DNA from: an uncultured Acetatifactor sp.
GTDB taxonomy: Bacteria > Bacillota > Clostridia > Lachnospirales > Lachnospiraceae
Assembly (NCBI GenBank): GCA_910584235.1
Contig: CAJTZD010000063.1
Location: 1 to 20,066, forward strand
Direction of reading: 5' to 3'
DNA length: 20,066 bases
Below, one piece after another: positions 6,922-15,241 of the stretch. Position numbers and translations under genes: made by a program. The notes under the pieces are model-generated. The model saw only the letters and a list, made by a program, of their open reading frames with translations, searched no databases and was not told the DNA's origin. Every line of letters starts with the position of its first letter. The stretch's first letter is position 1.

Positions 6922-9129
6922 TCATTCAGCTACCAGCACCACTGCTGTCCGGGGCGGAATCTGCAGCATGCTGCCGTATTCGAAATGCGTCTGGGCTTCG
7001 ATATCTTTCCCCTCACCATACTCTGCAAAAGTATTGACGCAGACTTTCCACTTCATTCCCTCGGGGAGATTGGGCAGCTGCATGTCCAGCGGATTCCAAT
7101 AGGCATTCATTCCGTAGAATACGATGTCGTCTTTCGTATCCTCTTCATTCCTGCCTGCATACATGATTCCAATTAACTTGCAGTTGTAATCCGTTCTCCC
7201 GTTCCACGGATATCCATTGTGAATACTGATCTCCGGAAATCCGCATGCGGCGCTTCCCGTGGCTTTCCTCACCACAGCATGCTCTCTGCGGAACGCGATC
7301 ATATAGCGGAAGAAATCGTGTATCTCCCGATATTCCTCCAGTCTGCCCCAGTCCAGCCATGAAATGAGGTTGTCCTGGCAGTAAGCATTATTATTCCCGA
7401 ACTGTGTATTGCAGAATTCATCCCCGGCGAAAAACATAGCCGGGCCTCTGCTGCACATCAGCGCCGTAAAGGCATTTTTCACCATGCGGCGGCGCAGGCA
7501 CTCTATCTCCGGGTCTGTGGTCTCCCCTTCCACGCCGCAGTTCCAGCTGTTTCCATTATTGTCCCCGTCCGTATTGTCCCAGCCGTTTTTCTCATTGTGC
7601 TTGACATTGTAGGAATACAGGTCATACAGGGTAAAGCCGTCATGGCAGGTCAGGAAATTCACCGATGCGCTGGCGCCCCTCTTCAGAGGATCGTACATAT
7701 CCCGGGAACCTGTGATCCGTGTGATTGCCGTCCCGGCCATGCCGCCGTCGCCTTTCAGGAATCGCCGCATATCGTCCCGGTATCTGCCGTTCCACTCAGA
7801 CCATCTGCTGAAAGCCGGGAAACTTCCCACCTGATAAAGGCCCACCGCGTCCCAGGCCTCCGCAATCAGCTTCACCTTGCCCAAAATGGAGTCAAAGGCA
7901 ATCTCCTGCAAGATAGGCGGTTCCGCCATAGGTTCGCCTTTCTGGTCCCGGGTCAGGATGGAAGCCAGGTCAAAGCGGAAACCGTCCACACGATATTCCG
8001 TCACCCAATAGCGCAGACAGTCAATGATAAACCGCCTGGTCATGGGATGGTTGCCATTCAGTGCGTTGCCGCACCCGCTGAAATTATAGTAATGCCCGTC
8101 CGGTGTCAGGATATAGTACACATCATTGTCGATTCCCTTAAAGGAAAAACAGGGGCCGTCGTCATTGCCCTCCGCAGTATGATTGAACACCACATCCAAA
8201 ATGACCTCAATCCCATTCTCCTTCAGCTCATAGATCAGCTGCTTCAGCTCGTCTCCCTCGTGATTGTGCTCCACCTTAGAGGAATATCCCGTATTGGGCG
8301 CAAAGAAGCAGACCGTGTTATAGCCCCAATAATTATAGAGCTGCACACCGTCCACCATCCTGGCATCCTCCATCTCGTCAAATTCAAAGATCGGCATCAG
8401 CTCCACGGCATTTACGCCCAGATCTTTCAGGTAAGGAATCTTCTGCCGCAGCCCCTCATAAGTTCCCGGCGCCGTCACTCCTGATGAGGCATCCTTTGTA
8501 AACCCTCTCACATGCATCTCATAGATGACCAGGTCTTCCAGAGGCGTCTCCAGCTGCCTGATCTTTCCCCAGTCGAAGTTATTCTCCACAACCCTGGCAT
8601 GGTATTCAAAGTTCTTGCCGTTCTCCGGCCGCTCTCCCCAGTTGCGCTGGCCTGTCACGGCTTTCGCATAAGGATCCAGAAGTACCTTGTTCTTGTCGAA
8701 AAGCTTCCCCTTTGCTCTGTCATAAGGCCCGTCCAGCTGAAACGCGTATTCAAACTCCTCGATTTTAATTCCGAATACAAGTATGGAGTATGTGTTCCCG
8801 ATATGATAGGAGTCCGGGAGTTCCAGCCTTGCATAGGGCTCCGCCTCCTGTGGATGGTACAGGAGCAGCGTACATTTCGTGGCTCCTCTGGAATGGATGG
8901 TGAAGCTCACCCCGCTCGATGTGCCCGTAGCGCCGTCCCTGTTGTAGAATCCAGGCCTGACCTTGAAGCCGCCTATCTCATCCAGGGGCTGCAGCTTCAT
9001 ACCCCGCTGGGGTCTTAAGTGCACAGCTTCCATATCGTCTCCCTCCAATGGCTTTTCTTTTACATCTGTCAGTATTTCCTGTTCCGCTGCAGTATTCACC
9101 CTGCTGAACAATTTATCAATAATCCCCAT
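6922..9129 (-). CDS. glgX: Glycogen debranching enzyme, GlgX/isoamylase type
   Basis: A 735-residue GH13 enzyme expected to hydrolyse alpha-1,6 branches of glycogen or limit dextrins in the cytoplasm. After an unusual N-terminal stretch of about 45 residues comes a CBM48-like domain (GVSFTIHSRGATKCTLLLYHP to YAFQLDGPYD), then the GH13 barrel with its conserved regions: DVVFNHT, GFRFDLAS (nucleophile Asp387), IAEAWD (acid/base Glu424) and FLTCHDG (Asp497). The ATG at 9129 follows AGAGGA five bases upstream; an internal ATG at 9033 has a stronger site (GGAGGGAG) and would remove the extra N-terminus, so both starts are plausible. It lies just after the chemosensory terminator with almost no room for a separate promoter, so it may be expressed by readthrough or from within the hpt gene. 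The S8 gene follows after 96 bp. Confidence 0.92.
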   Translation of the reverse strand: MGIIDKLFSRVNTAAEQEILTDVKEKPLEGDDMEAVHLRPQRGMKLQPLDEIGGFKVRPGFYNRDGATGTSSGVSFTIHSRGATKCTLLLYHPQEAEPYARLELPDSYHIGNTYSILVFGIKIEEFEYAFQLDGPYDRAKGKLFDKNKVLLDPYAKAVTGQRNWGERPENGKNFEYHARVVENNFDWGKIRQLETPLEDLVIYEMHVRGFTKDASSGVTAPGTYEGLRQKIPYLKDLGVNAVELMPIFEFDEMEDARMVDGVQLYNYWGYNTVCFFAPNTGYSSKVEHNHEGDELKQLIYELKENGIEVILDVVFNHTAEGNDDGPCFSFKGIDNDVYYILTPDGHYYNFSGCGNALNGNHPMTRRFIIDCLRYWVTEYRVDGFRFDLASILTRDQKGEPMAEPPILQEIAFDSILGKVKLIAEAWDAVGLYQVGSFPAFSRWSEWNGRYRDDMRRFLKGDGGMAGTAITRITGSRDMYDPLKRGASASVNFLTCHDGFTLYDLYSYNVKHNEKNGWDNTDGDNNGNSWNCGVEGETTDPEIECLRRRMVKNAFTALMCSRGPAMFFAGDEFCNTQFGNNNAYCQDNLISWLDWGRLEEYREIHDFFRYMIAFRREHAVVRKATGSAACGFPEISIHNGYPWNGRTDYNCKLIGIMYAGRNEEDTKDDIVFYGMNAYWNPLDMQLPNLPEGMKWKVCVNTFAEYGEGKDIEAQTHFEYGSMLQIPPRTAVVLVAE

Positions 9130-9151
9130 TTTTATCCTCTTATGAAAGCTG

Positions 9152-9187
9152 AAAAACAGTGCTGCAGGAACCATTCCCACAGCACTG
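9152..9187 (-). terminator. Intrinsic terminator of the chemosensory cluster
   Basis: On the minus strand CAGTGCTG (9187-9180) pairs with CAGCACTG (9164-9157), with an additional inner GGAA/TTCC pairing, followed at once by TTTTT (9156-9152). It lies 16 bases after the stop of the hpt gene and just before the glgX ribosome binding site, so it marks the end of the cluster. Confidence 0.8.
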
Positions 9188-9202
9188 CTTCACTCTACAC
9201 AA

Positions 9203-9556
9203 TTATTCCATATTCTCCTCGATACACGAAATGATTTCCTCCTGAACAGGCAATACTTTCGCAAGAACTGCCTTTGCCTCAGCCGGCTTATCCGTTCTCA
9301 GCAGGTTCAGGATCTCGGTATAGGCCTCGTAAATAGGGGTAAGGGACAAATTCCCTGCCGTACCCTTGATGGAATGCGCTTTCTCTATGGCCTCCGTATA
9401 TTCATTCTCGTCAAAGTCAGGATCCACGGCCTGGGTCCTGATCATCTTCACAAAAGAACCCAACAGCCTTTTGTAAAGCTTCTCATTTCCCATGAGGCGC
9501 TTCAGTCCGTCATCCACGTCAACCCCCATAGCTCTCAGCTTATCTAACAGATTCAT
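9203..9556 (-). CDS. Stand-alone Hpt phosphotransfer protein
   Basis: A 117-residue, all-helical, soluble protein with the Hpt signature 'KAHSIKGTAGNLSL'; His61 is the phosphorylation site. The length fits a single Hpt domain with no attached kinase or receiver. Such proteins pass phosphoryl groups between receivers in multistep relays. It is the last gene of the cluster, 18 bases after the MCP gene, with AGAGGTG upstream of its ATG. Likely partners are the receivers encoded upstream (13782-14174, 16097-17152 and 18786-19877). Which one it serves cannot be read from the sequence. Confidence 0.9.
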   Translation of the reverse strand: MNLLDKLRAMGVDVDDGLKRLMGNEKLYKRLLGSFVKMIRTQAVDPDFDENEYTEAIEKAHSIKGTAGNLSLTPIYEAYTEILNLLRTDKPAEAKAVLAKVLPVQEEIISCIEENME

Positions 9557-9574
9557 TCACACACCTCTTTCTGA

Positions 9575-10939
9575 TCAATACTTCCCGAAGCCGTCGCCCA
9601 GGGAAATCACCTGCTCGTTGGCGGCAGATGCATGATAGGAGGAAGAGGAAGAAGAAGAGCCCTTGAAAGAAGAGCTTCCGCCGCCCTCGTTGCCCAGGTT
9701 GTAGATGGACAGCATCTCCCGCATTCTGGAAGCCTGGTTGGACAGTTCCTCGCTGGCCGCCGCACATTCCTCGCTGGTAGCGGAGTTCGTCTGCACTACT
9801 TGGGATACCTGGGAAATAGCCTGCTCAATCTGGGCTACTGCGGTGGCCTGATAGTTGGAGGATTCCGCGATGCCGTTGATGATGACCTCGCTCTCCTGCA
9901 CTACCTTTGTGATCTCTTCCATAGCCTTAGCGGTCTCGTCCACGATCTTGGATCCGGAGTTCACCTTTTCGATAGAATCCTCGATCAGAGCCGATGTCTC
10001 GCTGGCAGCCTCCGCGCTCTTGGCCGCAAGGCTTCTCACCTCTTCCGCCACTACCGCGAATCCTTTGCCTGCCTCGCCCGCCCTGGCAGCCTCTACGGCT
10101 GCGTTCAGGGCAAGGATATTGGTCTGGAACGCAATGTCCTCAATGGTCTTGATGATCTTGGAAATATTCTCGGAAGCCCTGTTGATGTCCTGCATGGCAG
10201 AAATGGTATCCTGCATCTGTACATTGCCCCGCTTAACGTCCGCGATAGCTTTCACCACCAGGCCCGCGGCGGAATTGGCCTGCTCCGCGTTCTGCTTCGT
10301 CTTCTCCGCAATCTCGTCGATGGAAGCGGTAATCTGCTCAATAGCGCTGGCCTGCTCCGTAGAGCCCTGTGCCAGTGCCTGGCTGGCGCTGGCCACCTGG
10401 GAGGAACTGATGGTGACCTGGGAGCCCGCGTCGCTGATATTGCTCAGGGCATTGTGGTTATCGTCCACCAGCTTCTTCAGGGAATGTCCCAGCAGGTCGT
10501 CCGCGGACACGGGATTGACCGTGATGGTCAGATTGCCGTTGGACACCTCTTCCGCGATATGGGACTGGTATTTGATATTCTCGATTACACGGGTGTATTC
10601 ATCCACCAGTTCACCGAACTCATCATCGTTGTACTTCTCCATGTGGATGTCCACACGGCCCTTTGCAATCTCTTTGGCCGCATCGGAGAGCTGCTTCACG
10701 GATTTCTCAATCGTCCTGATCAGCACCAGGGCGATGAAGAAAGTCACCGCCATGGAGAGCACCGCCATGGCCATCGTGAATATGGTGGATCCCAGCAGAT
10801 AAGACGACTGCTTTTCAGGATCCACGATATGGATCGCATTCTTTGTGGACAACTGGCCGAGTATAATATTGATCAGCACAAGAACGCTCGGCACACAAAA
10901 ACCGATAATCAATTTTGTCTTCATCTTCATGTTTTTCAT
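9575..10939 (-). CDS. Methyl-accepting chemotaxis protein without sensor domain
   Basis: A 454-residue membrane signal transducer. Two hydrophobic segments (about 10-28 and 49-73) enclose only about 20 residues (QLSTKNAIHIVDPEKQSSYL), so there is no room for an extracytoplasmic ligand-binding domain. A HAMP domain (about 74-127) and a second HAMP-like segment (about 128-170) follow, then the coiled-coil signalling domain with the conserved CheA/CheW-binding tip around 267-303 (EDIAFQTNILALNAAVEAARAGEAGKGFAVVAEEVR). Gln/Glu pairs suitable for CheR/CheB modification are present. The C-terminus is a flexible serine-rich tail (a run of seven Ser) ending ISLGDGFGKY, without the NWETF-type pentapeptide that tethers CheR in enterics. 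GAGGAGA precedes the ATG. It probably reports a membrane or internal state. Confidence 0.92.
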   Translation of the reverse strand: MKNMKMKTKLIIGFCVPSVLVLINIILGQLSTKNAIHIVDPEKQSSYLLGSTIFTMAMAVLSMAVTFFIALVLIRTIEKSVKQLSDAAKEIAKGRVDIHMEKYNDDEFGELVDEYTRVIENIKYQSHIAEEVSNGNLTITVNPVSADDLLGHSLKKLVDDNHNALSNISDAGSQVTISSSQVASASQALAQGSTEQASAIEQITASIDEIAEKTKQNAEQANSAAGLVVKAIADVKRGNVQMQDTISAMQDINRASENISKIIKTIEDIAFQTNILALNAAVEAARAGEAGKGFAVVAEEVRSLAAKSAEAASETSALIEDSIEKVNSGSKIVDETAKAMEEITKVVQESEVIINGIAESSNYQATAVAQIEQAISQVSQVVQTNSATSEECAAASEELSNQASRMREMLSIYNLGNEGGGSSSFKGSSSSSSSYHASAANEQVISLGDGFGKY

Positions 10940-10952
10940 GACTTATCTCCTC

Positions 10953-11465
10953 TCATTCTTCCTCTTCCATTTTAGCTGAATCTCCGTCCACATTCTCATC
11001 ATCGTACAGCAGCTTCTCCGGATCCAACAGGAGCTTTACCGAGTTCCCCACCTTGGCGATTCCGTAGACATATTTATGATGCCCCTTGTCGTTCCGTCCT
11101 ATGGTGGGCGGCGGCAGGATATTCTCTTTCTGAATCTCCGCCACCTCCGCAATCTGCTCCACAATCAGACCCACCGTGGTGTCCTTGACCACGATGACCA
11201 GAATGCAGGTCTTGTCATTGTACTCGCACTCCCCCTGCTTGAACCGCACGCGGACATCCACCACAGGGACGATCTTTCCTCTCAGGTTAATCAGACCCTT
11301 AATGTAATCCTCCGTCTCAGGAATCTTGGTGATGGCCTGAAACTGGATAATCTGCTGTACATATTGAATCTCCAGACCGAAATACTCGGATCCGGACTTG
11401 AATGTCATGTATTTGCCTTCCTGCGTGTCCGCACTGCCGACACCGGTGTTCATCATTTCATCCAT
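10953..11465 (-). CDS. cheW: CheW coupling protein
   Basis: A 170-residue protein with one CheW domain (KYMTFKSGSEYFGLEIQYVQQII, KGLINLRGKIVPVVDVRVRF, IVEQIAEVAEI, YVYGIAKVGNSVKLLLDPEKLL). CheW bridges the receptor tip and the P5 domain of CheA in signalling arrays. It ends in an acidic tail (GDSAKMEEEE), longer than in typical CheW. It lies between cheA and the MCP gene, 13 bases before the latter. The ribosome binding site AAAGGAA is rather distant (11 bases), so starts at the internal Met codons 4 or 5 are also possible. Confidence 0.93.
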   Translation of the reverse strand: MDEMMNTGVGSADTQEGKYMTFKSGSEYFGLEIQYVQQIIQFQAITKIPETEDYIKGLINLRGKIVPVVDVRVRFKQGECEYNDKTCILVIVVKDTTVGLIVEQIAEVAEIQKENILPPPTIGRNDKGHHKYVYGIAKVGNSVKLLLDPEKLLYDDENVDGDSAKMEEEE

Positions 11466-11495
11466 ATGATTAGCCGTTCCTTTCTATGATTTTAT

Positions 11496-11554
11496 TTACT
11501 GTCCACCCGCCAATTCCGCCAGGCGTTTTGACGCGCCCTTTGCATGAACAGTAA
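11496..11554 (-). promoter_or_regulatory. Possible structured RNA element between cheA and cheW
   Basis: The 92-bp gap between cheA and cheW is the largest within the che genes. It contains an outer inverted repeat (TTACTGT at 11496-11502 with ACAGTAA at 11548-11554) enclosing a GC-rich region with a smaller stem (GCGT/ACGC at 11523-11534). No T run follows, so it is not a classical terminator. It could adjust the ratio of CheA to CheW by processing or partial attenuation; that is a guess. Confidence 0.3.
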
Positions 11555-11557
11555 CTT

Positions 11558-13726
11558 TTACTCTACCAACCCAGGAGCATCCAGTATCAGAGCGATGCTG
11601 CCGTCGCCCAGCTGCGTACAGCCGGACAGGCCTTTCACCTTTTTGATATAGGAAGGAATCGGTTTCACCACGATTTCCTGTTCTCCCACCAGCTTATCCA
11701 CCAGCAGGCAGATCTTCCGATCCTCCACCTCCAGGATCAGCATCACGCCGTCCTCCACGGATTCCTGATACTCCTCCAGGCCGTACCAGTTGCCCAGGCG
11801 GATCACCGGGAAGCAGTCGCCGCGGATCATGACAAACTCGTCGCCGTTGGGTTCATGGATCATCATGTCCTCTTTCACACGGATGAACTGCTTGATGACG
11901 CCTGTCTCCATGACAAAGGAGGATGTGCCCACCTCCATGACGATGCCGTCGATGATGGCCAGCGTCAGGGGAATCTTCAGACTCATGATGCTGCCTTTGC
12001 CCGGCGTGCTCTCGATCTCCAGAGCGCCGCCGATAGCCTGGATATTTTGCACCACCACGTCCATGCCCACGCCTCGTCCGGAGTACTCGGTCACCTGCTC
12101 ATTGGTGGAGAATCCGGGCAGGGTAATGAACTGGTACACTTCCTTGTCGTTGTAAGCGGAATCCGGCTTGTTGTCCTCCAGGATGCCCTGCTTTCTGGCC
12201 TTGGCCAGGATCTTCTCCCGATCCAGTCCGGTGCCGTTGTCCTCCACGCTGATCCATACCTTACCGGCCTCTGTCTTGGCGGACAGGGTGACTTTTCCTT
12301 TCTCCGTCTTGCCGCTGGCCGCCCTCTCCTCATTGCTCTCAATGCCATGGTCCACGGCATTGCGCACCAGGTGCATCAGAGGATCGGAGATATGTTCAAT
12401 GATGTTCTTATCCACCTCGGTGGAGTCGCCCACCATCACGAACTCAATGTCCTTGCCCAGCTTTCTGGACACGTCGAAGACAATACGGTTCATCTTCTGG
12501 AAAGTGTTGGTCAGAGGCACCATGCGCATGGACATGATGACATTCTGTAAATCCGTGGAAATGGATGCCAGCTGGGCCGCCGCCTTGTTGAAGTTGTCCA
12601 GGTTCAGGCCGGGTACTTTCAGATCGGAACTCTGCAGTACCACGGACTCGGAGATCACCAGCTCCCCGATCAGATCCATAAGCTGATCCATCTTGCTAAC
12701 GTTGACGCTGATGAACGCGGCTTTTTCACCCTTTGGCTTATCCTTGGCCAGCTTCTTCTGCCTGCCGGGCTCCTTGGACTGGATGACGAAATCACCCGGC
12801 GTGATCTTGGGTGTCTCGGGCTTCTTCTCCTCCGCCTTGGCCTCCCCGGCCTGTGCGGCGGCCTCCTGCTTGGCCTCTATGACCTCCACGCTGGACTCCA
12901 GGTCGATCTGGGGCAGGGGCTCTGTGTCTCCGAAGTCGAAGCCCAGCAGGAACTGATTGGCATCGCACTCGAAGACATCCACCTTCTCGATGTCGTATCC
13001 CACGCCTATGAGCTCCCGAACCTCCTCCTCGCTGCACTGCGCCTGAAGCAGGATACGGAAGCCCTCCTTGATGATGGTCTCGCCGCACTTCTCATCCGTG
13101 AGGAGATCCTCCGGAGAGTACAGGATGTCCTCCGCGATCTCTTTCAGAGCGTAGACGGTCTTGTACGCATGCACATTGGCCATCTCCGTCTCCGGGAAGA
13201 AGTGGATAAAAATCTTGTAGAAGCGGCTGGCGGCGCTGGCCACAGGGGCGATGTAGAAATGCTTCGGCTCCTCATGGACATTCTCCACTGCCGGGCCGCC
13301 CTCTCCTCCTGCGCCGCCGTTCTTGATCTTGTTCAAAAATTTGTCCAGATCCGCGATGATGTCCGTGGCATCGCCGTCCGCGGGCTCGCCGCCCCTAATC
13401 TTCTCCATTTCATTCGAGATAAAGTCCTCCACTTCCAGCACATGCTCCACCAGCTCCACATGGGGAACATTATCCGGATGGGACTCCCTCAAATAAAAGA
13501 AGACATCTTCCAGTTTGTGCGACACAGCCGTGATATTATCGAACATCATGATGCCGGATGAGCCTTTGATGGTATGCATGGTCCGGAATATCTCGTTGAT
13601 GCTGTCCTCGTCAAAGCAGTCCGCATCTTTCTGTTCCAGAACGGTCTCCTGAAGCTGCTCCAGCAGCTGGCTGTTCTCGAACAGATACATGTCCAGCATG
13701 CTTTCTGTGTTAAAATCTCCCGCCAT
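11558..13726 (-). CDS. cheA: CheA chemotaxis histidine kinase
   Basis: A 722-residue class II histidine kinase with the standard CheA architecture. P1 Hpt domain with His51 (RTMHTIKGSSGIM); a P2-like domain at about 155-265; an Ala/Glu/Lys-rich linker at about 280-335; dimerisation P3 (about 337-405, KMDQLMDLIGELVISES); ATPase P4 with the N box around Asn456 (HLVRNAVDHGIES), G1 VEDNGTG (494-500) and G2 GRGVGMDV (550-557); CheW-like P5 from about 590 to the end. All key residues are present, so it should autophosphorylate and feed CheB and the CheY-like receiver encoded just upstream. AAAGGAG lies six bases before the ATG. The 55-bp gap before it holds a GCGCGC/GCGCGC hairpin (13745-13761). 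Confidence 0.97.
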   Translation of the reverse strand: MAGDFNTESMLDMYLFENSQLLEQLQETVLEQKDADCFDEDSINEIFRTMHTIKGSSGIMMFDNITAVSHKLEDVFFYLRESHPDNVPHVELVEHVLEVEDFISNEMEKIRGGEPADGDATDIIADLDKFLNKIKNGGAGGEGGPAVENVHEEPKHFYIAPVASAASRFYKIFIHFFPETEMANVHAYKTVYALKEIAEDILYSPEDLLTDEKCGETIIKEGFRILLQAQCSEEEVRELIGVGYDIEKVDVFECDANQFLLGFDFGDTEPLPQIDLESSVEVIEAKQEAAAQAGEAKAEEKKPETPKITPGDFVIQSKEPGRQKKLAKDKPKGEKAAFISVNVSKMDQLMDLIGELVISESVVLQSSDLKVPGLNLDNFNKAAAQLASISTDLQNVIMSMRMVPLTNTFQKMNRIVFDVSRKLGKDIEFVMVGDSTEVDKNIIEHISDPLMHLVRNAVDHGIESNEERAASGKTEKGKVTLSAKTEAGKVWISVEDNGTGLDREKILAKARKQGILEDNKPDSAYNDKEVYQFITLPGFSTNEQVTEYSGRGVGMDVVVQNIQAIGGALEIESTPGKGSIMSLKIPLTLAIIDGIVMEVGTSSFVMETGVIKQFIRVKEDMMIHEPNGDEFVMIRGDCFPVIRLGNWYGLEEYQESVEDGVMLILEVEDRKICLLVDKLVGEQEIVVKPIPSYIKKVKGLSGCTQLGDGSIALILDAPGLVE

Positions 13727-13781
13727 ATCTATCTCCTTTCGTGGGCGCGCGGACAGCGCGCTTTACTCTTTTAGCTGCCTG

Positions 13782-14174
13782 TCAGATCAGGTTCAGCTTC
13801 TTCAGGGCCTGTTCGAAGCGCTCCTGATCGATAGGCTTTCCGGAGTATATGGTGCACCCCAGCTCAAATGCCATCTTGACGTTCTTTTCCTCGTTCAGGG
13901 CCGTGGTCATAATGACCTTAACCGCCTTGTCCTCGGGAATGCCTCTTTCCTTTTCCAGATTTCGAATACCCATCAGGGCCTGATAGCCGTCCATGACAGG
14001 CATCATAATGTCAAGACAGATCAGGTCATAAGGCTCCTTGTCCTCCAAAGCCATCATAAATGCGTCCACGGCTTCCATTCCGTCCACCGTAATGTCACAC
14101 TCACCGTACTTTGAGAGAAAGCTTGCCATAAATTTCCTTGTTGCGAAATCATCCTCCGCCAGCAGAATCTTCAT
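13782..14174 (-). CDS. CheY-like single-domain response regulator
   Basis: A 130-residue receiver without output domain. The acidic pocket is Glu7-Asp8-Asp9, the phosphoacceptor is Asp55 (DLICLDIMMPVMDGYQ), the switch Thr is at 90/91 (VIMTTAL) and the conserved Lys is Lys113 (SGKP). Standing between cheB and cheA, it is the natural phosphorylation target of CheA. In a flagellated cell it would bind the motor switch; no flagellar gene is visible here, so its output may be another protein, or it may act as a phosphate sink or relay step with the Hpt protein. AAGGAG precedes the ATG and it begins 12 bases after cheB. Confidence 0.93.
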   Translation of the reverse strand: MKILLAEDDFATRKFMASFLSKYGECDITVDGMEAVDAFMMALEDKEPYDLICLDIMMPVMDGYQALMGIRNLEKERGIPEDKAVKVIMTTALNEEKNVKMAFELGCTIYSGKPIDQERFEQALKKLNLI

Positions 14175-14186
14175 GATTTTTCTCCT

Positions 14187-15221
14187 TTACATTTTATTCA
14201 ATACCGCGTATGTCCTTGCGGCGATGTCTCCCAGCTTCTCCTGGTACTCCACCGCCCCCAGATCATATGCGACTTTCGGCATTCCATATACCACGCAGGT
14301 GGATTCGTCCTGTCCGATGGTTCTGGCTCCGGCCTTTCTCATGGCCAGCAGCCCCTTTGCGCCGTCCCCGCCCATCCCTGTCAGGATGATGCCCAGAGCG
14401 TCGCTTCCCGCCGCTTTCGCCACGGAGTCAAACAATACGTCCACAGAGGGACAATGCCCGTTCACTCTGGGGCCGGCCTTGATCTCCACCTGGTAGCTGC
14501 CCCCTACTTTTACCAGTTTCATATGCCTGTCGCCTCCGGGCGCTATAAGCATATGCCCGGGCAGAACCCTGTCTCCGGTCTCTGCTTCTTTCACATGGAT
14601 CTGGCATTCGTCGTCCAGCCTCTTGGCGTACATCTGCGTAAATCCGGGCGGCATATGCTGTACGCAGACGATTCCCGGAATATCCGTTCCAAATGACCGC
14701 ACTACGGCGGATGTGGCCTCTGTGCCTCCCGTGGAAGCGCCGATGGCCACGATGAGATTGCTGCGCTTCACCGCCGAACGCTCCGGCATGCCCTGGTTCA
14801 TCAGCACGGTTTTCTTTATATTGCTGATCCGGGCGCTGGCAGCTATCTTGATCTTCACCAGCAGCTCATTGCGGACAAAGTCTTCCAGCTGCTGTCTGTT
14901 GGACACCGCAGGTTTTGCCACAAAATCCACCGCCCCTGCGTTCATGGCGTCAAACACTTTATCGCTCAGGGAGCTGATCACCACCACGGGAAGCGGGTAC
15001 TGGGGCATAAGCTTGCGCAGAAACTCAATGCCGTTCATTCTGGGCAGCTCAATGTCCAGGGTCATCACATCCGGCTTCAGAGCCAGAATGGCATCTCTGG
15101 CCTCAAAGGGATCCCTGGCGGTACCCACGATCTTTATGGCCGGATCCCTGCCCAGATTCTGGACCAGCAGTTCCCGAAACACAATGGAATCATCCACTAT
15201 CAAAACCTTAATAGGTAGCAT
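14187..15221 (-). CDS. cheB: CheB protein-glutamate methylesterase
   Basis: A 344-residue two-domain enzyme. The receiver domain (1 to about 125) carries Asp10-Asp11 and phosphoacceptor Asp56 (VMTLDIELPRMNG). After a linker the methylesterase domain (about 153-344) has the triad Ser163 (AIGASTGG), His189 (VQHMPPGF) and Asp286 (TGMGGDGA), almost the same numbering as in enteric CheB. It removes methyl groups from, and deamidates, receptor glutamates and glutamines, opposing CheR; CheA phosphorylation activates it. It lies 20 bases after cheR, with GGTGATAT before the ATG. The only receptor gene nearby is the MCP in the same cluster, so that is the likely substrate. Confidence 0.96.
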   Translation of the reverse strand: MLPIKVLIVDDSIVFRELLVQNLGRDPAIKIVGTARDPFEARDAILALKPDVMTLDIELPRMNGIEFLRKLMPQYPLPVVVISSLSDKVFDAMNAGAVDFVAKPAVSNRQQLEDFVRNELLVKIKIAASARISNIKKTVLMNQGMPERSAVKRSNLIVAIGASTGGTEATSAVVRSFGTDIPGIVCVQHMPPGFTQMYAKRLDDECQIHVKEAETGDRVLPGHMLIAPGGDRHMKLVKVGGSYQVEIKAGPRVNGHCPSVDVLFDSVAKAAGSDALGIILTGMGGDGAKGLLAMRKAGARTIGQDESTCVVYGMPKVAYDLGAVEYQEKLGDIAARTYAVLNKM

Positions 15222-15241
15222 ATATCACCTGTCCCCCTCTG

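Noticed and set aside
9632..10975. Long plus-strand open frame (447 codons) opposite the MCP gene, and a similar one at 1042-2382
   Set aside because: Both lie antisense to clearly conserved genes, show no domain features and reflect GC-rich codon structure on the other strand.
13745..13761. Terminator between the CheY-like gene and cheA
   Set aside because: The GCGCGC hairpin is followed by T-rich DNA only on the plus strand, opposite to the direction of transcription.
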